Below are positions 9,596 through 17,879 of a stretch of 35,101 bases of DNA, piece by piece. Within the stretch, counting starts at the first letter, position 1. Each line of letters opens with the position of its first letter. A program made the position numbers and the translations under genes. Source of the stretch: Clostridiales bacterium (GTDB lineage: Bacteria; Bacillota; Clostridia; Oscillospirales; Oscillospiraceae); NCBI GenBank assembly GCA_022781505.1, contig JALETK010000138.1, positions 1 through 35,101 on the forward strand, written 5' to 3'. The notes under the pieces were generated by a model. The model made no database searches and was not told where the DNA came from. It was given only the letters and a program-made list of their open reading frames with translations.

Positions 9596-9629
9596 TTCGG
9601 CTGTGCACAGCATTCGGCTTTGCACAGCA
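9596..9629. repeat. 17-bp tandem duplication
   Basis: TTCGGCTGTGCACAGCA / TTCGGCTTTGCACAGCA, 16 of 17 identical. Confidence 0.8.
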
Positions 9630-9704
9630 TGGTGAAATGCCCGTTCACCTGCAATCCCCTGAGGCAAGATCTTCCCGATTACTACATAAGGAGATTACAT
9701 AACT

Positions 9705-10325
9705 ATGGATATGACAATGGAAACCTGCCGCAAATTTGTGGAAGTTCTGGCTTCCAATGCCCCGGCTCCCGGCGGCGGCGGCGCTGCCGCCCTGGTTGGC
9801 GCCATCGGCACCGCCCTGGGCAACATGGTTGGCTCCCTCACCGTGGGTAAGAAGAAATATGCCGACGTGGAGGAGGAGATCATCGCCCTGAAGGCCAAAT
9901 GCGACGCACTCCAGACGGAGCTTCTGGATCAGGTGGAGGCTGACGACAAGGGCTTTGTGCCCCTGGCCAGGGCCTACGGCATTCCCAAGGACGACCCCAA
10001 CCGGGACGCCATTCTGGAGGAGGCCACCATCACCGCCTGCCAGGTGCCCATGCACATCATGGAGCTGAGCTGCCAGGCTCTGGATTATATCAAGGTCTTT
10101 GCGGAGAAGGGCTCCCGCCTGGCCGACTCCGACGCCGGCTGCGGCGCCGTGTGCTGCAAGGCCGCGCTCCAGGCTGCCTCTCTCAACGTGTTCATCAACA
10201 CCAAGAGCCTCAAAAACCGGGCCCTGGCGGAGGAGATGAACGCCAAGTGTCTGGGCTGGCTGGATCAGTACGGCAAGCTGGCCGACAGCATCTTTGAGAC
10301 CGTGAAGGCCGGTTTCTTCAAGTAA
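9705..10325 (+). CDS. fchA: Cyclodeaminase/cyclohydrolase family protein (FchA-like methenyl-THF cyclohydrolase)
   Basis: 206 aa; APAPGGGGAAALVGAIGTALGNMV and overall FTCD_C/FchA family pattern; sits between fhs and folD. Confidence 0.88.
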   Translation: MDMTMETCRKFVEVLASNAPAPGGGGAAALVGAIGTALGNMVGSLTVGKKKYADVEEEIIALKAKCDALQTELLDQVEADDKGFVPLARAYGIPKDDPNRDAILEEATITACQVPMHIMELSCQALDYIKVFAEKGSRLADSDAGCGAVCCKAALQAASLNVFINTKSLKNRALAEEMNAKCLGWLDQYGKLADSIFETVKAGFFK

Positions 10326-10390
10326 GAATCCGTTTCACCCCGGCGGGCGGAATCAGGGGAAAATTTCGTGAACGGCCGGCTTGCAATTGA

Positions 10391-10554
10391 CCGGGCCACC
10401 CGTAGGGGAAGGTCATGACCCTCCCGGCAGTTCGCAAATTCAATTTGCGCTGCATTTCGGCGAATTCATTCCAATCCCCTTCAAATTCGCCCCGATTTGT
10501 ATGAAAATACCGATGCCTGCCGCCGGGAGGGGCATGACCCTCCCCTACGGGCGG
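10391..10554. repeat. Inverted-repeat element between fchA and folD
   Basis: CACCCGTAGGGGAAGGTCATGACCCTCCCGGCAG and CTGCCGCCGGGAGGGGCATGACCCTCCCCTACGGGCGG are near-complementary arms. Confidence 0.75.
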
Positions 10555-10588
10555 AATTCCACCAAAATTACGACAAGGAGAATTTAAC

Positions 10589-11464
10589 ATGGCAAAGCTG
10601 TTACTGGGCAAGGAAGTTACCGACGCCCTCAATGCAAAGCTCCAGGAGCGCACCGCTGCCCTGCGGGAAAAGGGCGTTGTCCCCACCCTGGCCATCGTCC
10701 GCTGCGGCGCCAACCCCAGCGACCTTTCCTATGAGAAGGGCGCCACCAAGCGGGGCGAGCTGGTGGGCGTGGAGATCAAGAAGTATGAGCTTCCCGAGGA
10801 CGTGACCAAGGAGGCCCTTCTCGCCACCATCGACGAGATCAACGCAGACAACTCCATCCACGGCGTCCTCATGTTCCGGCCCCTGCCCAAGCACCTGAAG
10901 GCTGACCAGAATGAGATCTGCAACCGCCTGGACCCCAAGAAGGACATGGACTGCATGACCCACCTGTCCAACGCCGGTGTGTTCGAGGGCCTGAACGACC
11001 TGGGCTACGCCCCCTGCACCCCCGCCGCCTGCATGGAGATTCTGGACTACTACGGCATCGACTGCAAGGGCAAGAACGCCGTGGTCATCGGCCGTTCTCT
11101 CGTGGTGGGCAAGCCCGCCGCTATGATGCTCATGGGCAAGAACGCCACGGTCACCGTCTGCCACACCAAGACTGTGAACACCGCTGAAATCTGCCGGAAT
11201 GCGGACATCATCATCTCCGCCGCCGGTGTGCTGAACAGCCTCACCAAGGACTTCGTCCGTCCCGGCCAGGTGGTCATTGACGTCTCCATGAACTGGGACG
11301 CCAACAAGGTCACCGCCAAGGGCGTGGGCGGCATGTCCGGCGACGCCGTGTTCAGCGAGGTGGAGCCCATTGTGGACGCCATCACCCCGGTTCCCGGCGG
11401 CGTGGGCGCCGTCACCACCTCCGTCCTGATGAAGCACGTTGTGGAGGCCGCTGAGCGGGCCTGA
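10589..11464 (+). CDS. folD: FolD-family methylene-THF dehydrogenase (variant active site)
   Basis: 291 aa; GRSLVVGKPAAMML, ATVTVCHTKT, ITPVPGGVGAVTTSVL motifs; RBS AAGGAGAA. Confidence 0.95.
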   Translation: MAKLLLGKEVTDALNAKLQERTAALREKGVVPTLAIVRCGANPSDLSYEKGATKRGELVGVEIKKYELPEDVTKEALLATIDEINADNSIHGVLMFRPLPKHLKADQNEICNRLDPKKDMDCMTHLSNAGVFEGLNDLGYAPCTPAACMEILDYYGIDCKGKNAVVIGRSLVVGKPAAMMLMGKNATVTVCHTKTVNTAEICRNADIIISAAGVLNSLTKDFVRPGQVVIDVSMNWDANKVTAKGVGGMSGDAVFSEVEPIVDAITPVPGGVGAVTTSVLMKHVVEAAERA

Positions 11465-11480
11465 TTCCTTTTCCGCTTTC

Positions 11481-11520
11481 GGGCGCCGCAGACCTTCTCT
11501 CTGCGGCGCCCTGCTTTTTT
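11481..11520 (+). terminator. Rho-independent terminator after folD
   Basis: GGGCGCCGCAGA-N6-CTGCGGCGCCC followed by TGCTTTTTT. Confidence 0.85.
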
Positions 11521-11537
11521 CACAAGGAGTGTCTGTC

Positions 11538-12866
11538 ATGAAAAATATTAAGGAAATGTCTACGGGCAGCTTCCTGAAGCTGCTGTTTGCCTTCTTCACT
11601 GTGGCCTTTCTCCTTGCTGCGGTGATTATGCCGGATCGGGGGACCATGTTCTCCGGGCTGTGGCAAATTCTGTCCCGGCCCTCCAAGGTCACCACCAACT
11701 ACTTTGCCCTGGGCGGCTACAGCGCCACGTTTTTGAACATGGGCCTGGTTTGCCTGGTGTGCACGCTGCTGTACTGCATTCCCGGCACCACGGTGAACAA
11801 TGTCTCCACCCTGGCCTTCCTGCTGACCGCGGGCTTCTGCTCCTGGGGCATTAACATTCTGAACATCTGGCCCACCTTCCTGGGCGTGGTCCTCTACTGC
11901 CTGGTGAAGAAGGAGAAGCTCTCCGCCAATGTCAATGCCATGCTCTTCTCCACAGGCATCGCCCCACTGATTACCGATCTGCTCATCCGGTATCCCGGCA
12001 CGGAGGTGGGCTTCACCTGGCACGGTGTGCTTCTGGCCCTGGGCGTGGGTCTGGTCATCGGCTTTTTCCTCCCCGGAGGTCTGGCCTACTCCGCCAATGT
12101 CCACAAGGGCTTTGACCTGTACTCCGCCGCCGTGCCTGTGGGTATGACCGCGTTCCTGCTCCAGGCCGTCCTTTACAAGGTCCCCGGTGTAGAGCTGCCC
12201 AAAAATGACATGGGCGCCGCCTCCTCCTGGGTGAACACCAACGTGTTCTGCTTTGTGGTCTTCGGCCTGTGCATCCTCTTTGCCATTTGCCTGGGCTGTA
12301 AGCCACGGGCCTATCTGGAGCTTTTGAAGGACTCCGCCCACGGCGTGGATTTCAGCAAGCGGTACGGCAAGGCCGCCATGCTGATGAATGTGGGCGTGTA
12401 CGGCCTGTTTATTGTCCTGTACTACAATCTCATCGGCGCGGACTTTAACGGCGTCACCTTCGGCTGCATCTTCTGTATGCTGGCCTGCTGTAATTCCGGC
12501 AGCAACCCCAGAACGGTGTGGCCCATTATGGCCGGGTATGTGATCGCCTCCTATCTCTTCGGCTGGATTTCCCAGCTCACCGGCGGCACCTTTACCCAGG
12601 TCATCAATGCCCAGGCGGTTGTGGTGGGCCTGTGCTATGCCAACGGTCTGTCTCCCATCTCCGGCAAGTATGGCTGGCAGTACGGTCTTGTGGCCGGTAT
12701 GCTCCACTACTGCCTGGTGACCACGGTTCCTCAGCTCCACGGCGCCTTCTGCCTGTACAACGGCGGCTTCACCGCTGCCTTTGTCTGCCTCCTGCTGGTG
12801 CCCCAGCTGGAGCGGTTCTTCAAGACCAAGGAGGAGCGTAAGGCTGCCCGTCTGGCCCGGAGATAA
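11538..12866 (+). CDS. DUF1576-like integral membrane protein
   Basis: Start at MKNIKEMSTG with RBS AAGGAGTG; ~442 aa, multiple TM segments; resembles the DUF1576 family. Confidence 0.75.
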   Translation: MKNIKEMSTGSFLKLLFAFFTVAFLLAAVIMPDRGTMFSGLWQILSRPSKVTTNYFALGGYSATFLNMGLVCLVCTLLYCIPGTTVNNVSTLAFLLTAGFCSWGINILNIWPTFLGVVLYCLVKKEKLSANVNAMLFSTGIAPLITDLLIRYPGTEVGFTWHGVLLALGVGLVIGFFLPGGLAYSANVHKGFDLYSAAVPVGMTAFLLQAVLYKVPGVELPKNDMGAASSWVNTNVFCFVVFGLCILFAICLGCKPRAYLELLKDSAHGVDFSKRYGKAAMLMNVGVYGLFIVLYYNLIGADFNGVTFGCIFCMLACCNSGSNPRTVWPIMAGYVIASYLFGWISQLTGGTFTQVINAQAVVVGLCYANGLSPISGKYGWQYGLVAGMLHYCLVTTVPQLHGAFCLYNGGFTAAFVCLLLVPQLERFFKTKEERKAARLARR

Positions 12867-12874
12867 ACAAATCC

Positions 12875-12970
12875 CCGGCAGCTCCCCGGGCGAACCGGAG
12901 CTGCCGGACATGCCATAAGAAAGCTGCCGCAAGGGAACCGGGCCGGTTCCTTTGCGGCAGTCTTGATTTT
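12875..12970. terminator. Two consecutive hairpins between convergent genes
   Basis: CCGGCAGCTCC...GGAGCTGCCGG and CTGCCGCAAGGGAACC...GGTTCCTTTGCGGCAG followed by TCTTGATTTTT. Confidence 0.75.
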
Positions 12971-14586
12971 TAGCCCCACAGAGCGGTGAGCATGGGGATG
13001 ATCTGCTTCTTTCGGGACATGACCTTGGGGAGAAAAACCTCGTTGTCCCGGACGTCGGCGCCCAGGGCCTGGCGGATGGTCTCCTCGTCGCCCAGATAGA
13101 TGAGCTGGGTGCCCTCCAGGAGCACGTCCGTGAGCATCAGGAGCATCATGCTGTAGCCCTTTTCCTCCATGGTACTCTTCATGAGAGCCAGGAACTCCGG
13201 CTTCCGGCTGAGCAGGTGCGGGGAGTCCACACAGGTGATCTGGCTGACGCCGAAGAAGTGTCCGGCGATGTGGAACTCCTTGAAGTCGGTGAACAGCAGC
13301 TCCTCCACCGGCCGGTCCTCGCTGGCGGAGGCGGAGAAGATGGCCTTGCCCAGGTCGTCCAGGGATTCGTTGGCGATTCTGGCCATACGGGCAGCCATGC
13401 GGCGGTCCTGGAGCGTGCTGGTGGGGGATTTGAACATGACGGTGTCCGACACAATGGCGGCGGCCATGAGGCCCGCCATTTTCTCCGAGGGCATGAGGCC
13501 GCGCTCCTGGAACATGCCGGCCACAATGGTGGTGGTGGAGCCCACAGGCTCATTGCGGAAGTAAATGGGATTGTTGGTTTGAATATCCGCCAGGCGGTGG
13601 TGGTCAATGATCTCCAGGATCTTGGCCTCCTCCAGGCCGGGCACGGACTGGGCCTTCTCATTGTGATCCACCAGTACCACCCGCTTCCGCCGGGGACGGA
13701 GCAGATGATTCTGGTATAAAAGCCCCACGATCTTCTCGTCACTGTCCAAAATGGGGTAGCAGGAGGCCCGCTCCTTCAGGACGATTTCCTTCACGTCGTC
13801 CACCAGGTCATCCAGATGGAAGGTCACCAGATTCTCCCGGCGGCAGATTCTGCCGATGGGGGTGGAGTGGTAGATCAGCCGCACCGCCCGGTAGGCGTCA
13901 CAGGGGGTGGAGATGATGCAGGTCTTGGTGTCCAGGCTCCGCAGCTCCTCGGGGAGCTCCGTCTGGCAGAGAATCAGGCAGTTGACGTTCAGCTCCAGAG
14001 CCCGGCGAATGAGATCCGGCTGATGGCCGCAGATAACCACCGAGTCCGTCTGGGAGAACAGGAGGCTCTCCCGGCTCTGGGGCAGGGCAATGATCACCTC
14101 GCCGCTGACCAGGTCAATGGAGTCCTCCGCCTCGTTCAGGAGCTTTCCCTCCAGGACGCTCAGGAGATTGAACACGGGAACCTTGTCCAGCCTGGGGGTG
14201 TAAATGGTCTGCATGTCATACTGGGCGATGTCCTCGGGCATGAGCATACCGTACAGAGTGCCGTCCTCATTGGAGACGGGAATGCCGGGGAGGTTGCCGT
14301 TCTCCTGGAGAACGCTCCAGGCCCGGCTGACGGTGACGGCGGAGCCCAGGGCGGGCGGGGTGTCATAGTCCAGGTCCCGAACCTGGGTGTACATGGACTG
14401 AATCAGAACCGGGGGCTGGAAGCCGAAGCGGTCCAGAACCAGCTGGGTTTCGTCGCTGACGTGCCCCAGACGGGCGGCCTGATATTCCCGGTCGCCCAGG
14501 GCGTTGCGAAGGGCAGCATAGGCCATAGCCGAAACGATGGAGTCGGTGTCCGGGTTCCGGTGGCCGGTGACATAAATTGGGTCCAT
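12970..14586 (-). CDS. Putative manganese-dependent inorganic pyrophosphatase with CBS/DRTGG insertion
   Basis: 538 aa; N-terminal GHRNPDTDSIVSAMAYA (DHH), CBS-like segments, then LVDHNEKAQSV...IIDHHRLADIQT. Confidence 0.93.
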   Translation of the reverse strand: MDPIYVTGHRNPDTDSIVSAMAYAALRNALGDREYQAARLGHVSDETQLVLDRFGFQPPVLIQSMYTQVRDLDYDTPPALGSAVTVSRAWSVLQENGNLPGIPVSNEDGTLYGMLMPEDIAQYDMQTIYTPRLDKVPVFNLLSVLEGKLLNEAEDSIDLVSGEVIIALPQSRESLLFSQTDSVVICGHQPDLIRRALELNVNCLILCQTELPEELRSLDTKTCIISTPCDAYRAVRLIYHSTPIGRICRRENLVTFHLDDLVDDVKEIVLKERASCYPILDSDEKIVGLLYQNHLLRPRRKRVVLVDHNEKAQSVPGLEEAKILEIIDHHRLADIQTNNPIYFRNEPVGSTTTIVAGMFQERGLMPSEKMAGLMAAAIVSDTVMFKSPTSTLQDRRMAARMARIANESLDDLGKAIFSASASEDRPVEELLFTDFKEFHIAGHFFGVSQITCVDSPHLLSRKPEFLALMKSTMEEKGYSMMLLMLTDVLLEGTQLIYLGDEETIRQALGADVRDNEVFLPKVMSRKKQIIPMLTALWG

Positions 14587-14673
14587 AGAAAACTCCCTTC
14601 TTTTTTCCGTTTATAGCTCTAGCTTACCACAAAAAAGGTGCAGGTGCAAGTAAAATTCCGGGAAACGCACCGG

Positions 14674-15687
14674 CTACATGGTGACCTCTCCGGCCAGGCT
14701 CTTCTGGAACAGGGCCCGGACCTCCCGGGGATTCAAGCCCTGACCCAGGGCCCACATGAGCTTGGTGAAGGCTGCCTCCGTGGTCATGTCGGCGCCCTGA
14801 ATGACGCCGAGGTTCAGGAGCTTCTGTCCCACCTGATACACGGTGAGGTTGCTGCTGTCGTACAGGCACTGGGAGCAGACCACCACGCTGACGCCCCGGT
14901 CAATGGCCCCCTGGATGCCCCGGCCCGGGGTCTTGTGGAGAAAGTGCATTCCACCCAGCCCGAAGGCCTCAATTACAATGCCCCGGTAGCCCTGATCCAC
15001 CAGGGTGTCGAAAATCCCGGGGTCGAGACCCGGCGCCAGCTTCAGAAGGAAGACCTGCCTGCAGGCCTCCGGGCGGAAACGGGCGGGGCCGGTGGGCATA
15101 TGGATCATCTGCCGGTCCAGCTCCAGGCCGTGGGCGGTGACGAGGCCCACATACCGGCTGTTGATGCTCTCAAAAGCGGAGAAGCCTGAGGCCCGAACCT
15201 TCACTGCCCGGCAGCCCAGCATGATCTTCCGGTCAAAGGCCAGAAACACCCCGGGCGCTCCGGAGGCGGCCATGGCAAAAGCGGTCCGGAGATTGTCCGG
15301 CCCGTCGGAGAGAAAGTCTGCCAGGGGGAGCTGAGAACCGGTGAAGACCACGGGCAGGTCGATGTTCTCCAGCATAAAGGTGACCATGGAGGCGGTGTAG
15401 GCCATGGTGTCCGTGCCGTGGGAGACCACAATGCCGTCGCAGGTGCCCCGAGCCTCGAAGATGGCCCGGGCGATGATCACCCATTCCTCCGGCTGAATGT
15501 TGGAGGAGTCCAGACACATGAGGTCCTGGACAGAGATTTGATAGTAGGTGCGGAGTTGGTTCAGCTCCCGTTCCATAACGTCGCTGCGGCGGGGCTCCAG
15601 TCCCTCGCCGCCGGGAACGGAGGCGATGGTGCCGCCGGTGGTGATGAGCAGGATGTGCTTCTTTTCCACGCTGTTCATATGGCGCAT
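14674..15687 (-). CDS. L-asparaginase (type I-like)
   Basis: TTGGTIAS and GIVVSHGTDTMAYTASMV signature motifs; alternative start at MNSVEKKH (15678). Confidence 0.93.
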   Translation of the reverse strand: MRHMNSVEKKHILLITTGGTIASVPGGEGLEPRRSDVMERELNQLRTYYQISVQDLMCLDSSNIQPEEWVIIARAIFEARGTCDGIVVSHGTDTMAYTASMVTFMLENIDLPVVFTGSQLPLADFLSDGPDNLRTAFAMAASGAPGVFLAFDRKIMLGCRAVKVRASGFSAFESINSRYVGLVTAHGLELDRQMIHMPTGPARFRPEACRQVFLLKLAPGLDPGIFDTLVDQGYRGIVIEAFGLGGMHFLHKTPGRGIQGAIDRGVSVVVCSQCLYDSSNLTVYQVGQKLLNLGVIQGADMTTEAAFTKLMWALGQGLNPREVRALFQKSLAGEVTM

Positions 15688-15864
15688 TCCCTCCTATAGG
15701 ATTGGCGGTCAGGCCGCCTTACCTGCATTATATCCCAAAGGCCGCCTGCCTTGCAAGTGGCTTCCCAAGATTTCGGAAAAACAAATTGCTTTTTCCCATG
15801 GGATGCGATAAAATAGCCTTGGCGGAGAATCGCTTCCGCCGGCTGAATGATTGGAGGGAACGAT

Positions 15865-16881
15865 ATGACAGTGCTGGTAACCGGCGGCATGGGCTACATT
15901 GGCTCCCATACCTGCCTGGAGCTGCTGAACAGCGGCTATGACGTGGTGTCCGTGGACAATCTGTGCAACAGCAGCCCCGTCTCCCTGGAGCGGGTGCAGG
16001 CGCTCACAGGAAAAAAGCTCCGGTCCTACATCGGGGACGTGCGGGATGAGGCTCTGCTCCGGCGGATTTTTTCGGAGAATGACATCGGCTGCGTGATTCA
16101 CTTCGCGGGCCTGAAGGCTGTGGGCGAGAGCGTCCGGAAGCCTTGGGAATATTATGACAACAACCTGAATTCCACCCTGGTGCTCACCAAGGTGATGCGG
16201 GAGGTAGGGGTAAAGCGCATCATCTTCTCCTCCTCGGCCACGGTGTACACCTCTGACAATGAGATGCCCCTGAAGGAGACCAGCCGCACCGGCGGCTGTA
16301 CCAACCCCTACGGCTGGACCAAGTATATGACGGAGCAAATCCTCTCCGGTATTTCCCATGCGGACGGGGACTGGTCCGTGACCCTCCTTCGGTACTTCAA
16401 CCCCATCGGGGCCCATGAGAGCGGACAGATCGGAGAGGACCCCAGGGGAATTCCCAACAATCTCATGCCCTATATCACCCAGGTGGCCGTAGGCCGCCGG
16501 GATCACCTGAGCGTCTTTGGAGACGACTATCCCACCCCGGACGGCACCTGCATTCGGGACTATATCCATGTGGTGGATCTGGCAAAGGGTCATGTGGCGG
16601 CAGTGGAATACACGGTGGGTCACAAGGGCACGGAGGTCTTCAACCTGGGCACCGGCAAGGGCTCCAGCGTTCTGGAGATGGTGAACACCTTTATGGAGGC
16701 CACCGGGGTGAACATCCCCTATGAGATCACCGGCCGCAGGGCGGGGGATCTGCCGGAGTGCTACGCGGACCCGGCCAAGAGCCTGGAGATTCTGGGCTGG
16801 CGGGCGGAGAAGACCCTGGCCGACATGTGCCGGGACAGCTGGAACTGGCAGAGCAAAAACCCCATGGGCTACAACGGATAA
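15865..16881 (+). CDS. galE: UDP-glucose 4-epimerase
   Basis: MTVLVTGGMGYIGSHTCLELL, SSSATVY, YGWTKYMTEQIL, RYFNPIGAH; RBS TTGGAGGG. Confidence 0.97.
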   Translation: MTVLVTGGMGYIGSHTCLELLNSGYDVVSVDNLCNSSPVSLERVQALTGKKLRSYIGDVRDEALLRRIFSENDIGCVIHFAGLKAVGESVRKPWEYYDNNLNSTLVLTKVMREVGVKRIIFSSSATVYTSDNEMPLKETSRTGGCTNPYGWTKYMTEQILSGISHADGDWSVTLLRYFNPIGAHESGQIGEDPRGIPNNLMPYITQVAVGRRDHLSVFGDDYPTPDGTCIRDYIHVVDLAKGHVAAVEYTVGHKGTEVFNLGTGKGSSVLEMVNTFMEATGVNIPYEITGRRAGDLPECYADPAKSLEILGWRAEKTLADMCRDSWNWQSKNPMGYNG

Positions 16882-16886
16882 AAGAA

Positions 16887-16931
16887 AGCCTGCTGCAGGG
16901 AGGACGCCCTCCTGTGCAGCAGGCTGTTTTT
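16887..16931 (+). terminator. Rho-independent terminator after galE
   Basis: AGCCTGCTGCAGGGAGG...CCTCCTGTGCAGCAGGCT followed by GTTTTT. Confidence 0.85.
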
Positions 16932-16962
16932 AATGGTGCTCCCACGCCAGTGCCACCCGCCA

Positions 16963-17057
16963 TGTCATCCTGAGCCAAAGGCGAAGGAGCTTGCGCAGGA
17001 GGGTTCCGGGATGGGGGGCCGGTGCGTGAGATCCTTCGGCTGCGCCTCAGGATGACA
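16963..17057. repeat. TGTCATCCTGAG inverted repeat, copy 3
   Basis: TGTCATCCTGAGCCAAAGGCGAAGGAGCTT ... GAGATCCTTCGGCTGCGCCTCAGGATGACA. Confidence 0.85.
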
Positions 17058-17107
17058 ATCGGGGGCCTTTTGTTTGTCGTGGTGTGAAAACACATGATGA
17101 TTGCAAG

Positions 17108-17142
17108 GATTGCCACGACCCCTTCGGGGCCTCGCAATGACA
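17108..17142. repeat. Second short palindromic repeat type (GATTGCCACG...CTCGCAATGACA)
   Basis: GGATTGCCACGACCCCTTCGGGGCCTCGCAATGACA with CCCC-TTCG-GGGG core; single copy in window. Confidence 0.5.
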
Positions 17143-17362
17143 GACTTGGAGGTGCGGCGCGTGTAGCGGAAGTGCCCGGGTTCCGGAAAGCGGGCGGCGA
17201 CAGACAGCCCGCTCCACGCCATGCAGGGGGTATTTTGGGCGGCTTGGGAATTTACGGAAAATTTTTTATCGTAAACTAAAACAAATGTTTGAATATTCGG
17301 CCTTTTGATGGAAAAATCTGGTTTGCTCTGAAAAAATTCTGTGGGTCGGACTGAAAAAGAGA

Positions 17363-17391
17363 TTGATTTTTTTACTGTGGGAGGTTATACT
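17363..17391 (+). promoter_or_regulatory. Promoter of mraZ/dcw cluster
   Basis: TTGATT-N17-TATACT. Confidence 0.7.
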
Positions 17392-17399
17392 ACAGTTGT

Positions 17400-17450
17400 G
17401 TGGAGCAAAAGTGTAGGATTGTGGAGCAAAGTGGAGCGAGGTGAGAGACG
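17400..17450 (+). promoter_or_regulatory. 10-bp-phased direct repeats, candidate MraZ operator
   Basis: GTGGAGCAAAA, GTGTAGGATT, GTGGAGCAAA, GTGGAGCGAG, GTGAGAGACG in near 10-bp register directly before the mraZ start. Confidence 0.7.
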
Positions 17451-17879
17451 TTGATCGGAAAGTACACGGCAAAGGTTGATGAGAAGGGCCGGCTGTTTGT
17501 GCCTGCCAAGCTCCGGGAGGAGCTGGGAGAGACCTTTTATGTCACCGTGGGCTTTCACGGAAAACGCCACTGCCTCACGGCCTATACCAAAGAGGACTGG
17601 GAGGATTTGCAGACCAAGTTCAAGGCCCTGTCCATCTCTCAGAAATCCGGCGTCTTTGGCTTCCTCTTTAACAATGCTGTGGAGTGCACACCGGACAAGC
17701 AGTTCCGGTTTCTTCTTTCCTCCAATCTGTTCTCCTATGCCGGAATTGAGCGGGATGTGGTGATTGTGGGTCAGGCCAACCAGGCGGAAATCTGGGACGC
17801 CGGGGCCTATGCCGATTATGAGCAGGAAATGCTCACCCCGGAGAATTTGCTGGCGTCTTTGGAGGCAATTGGACTGTGA
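17451..17879 (+). CDS. mraZ: Transcriptional regulator MraZ (TTG start)
   Basis: IGKYTAKVDEKGRLFVPAKLREELG; first gene of the dcw cluster. Confidence 0.95.
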   Translation: MIGKYTAKVDEKGRLFVPAKLREELGETFYVTVGFHGKRHCLTAYTKEDWEDLQTKFKALSISQKSGVFGFLFNNAVECTPDKQFRFLLSSNLFSYAGIERDVVIVGQANQAEIWDAGAYADYEQEMLTPENLLASLEAIGL

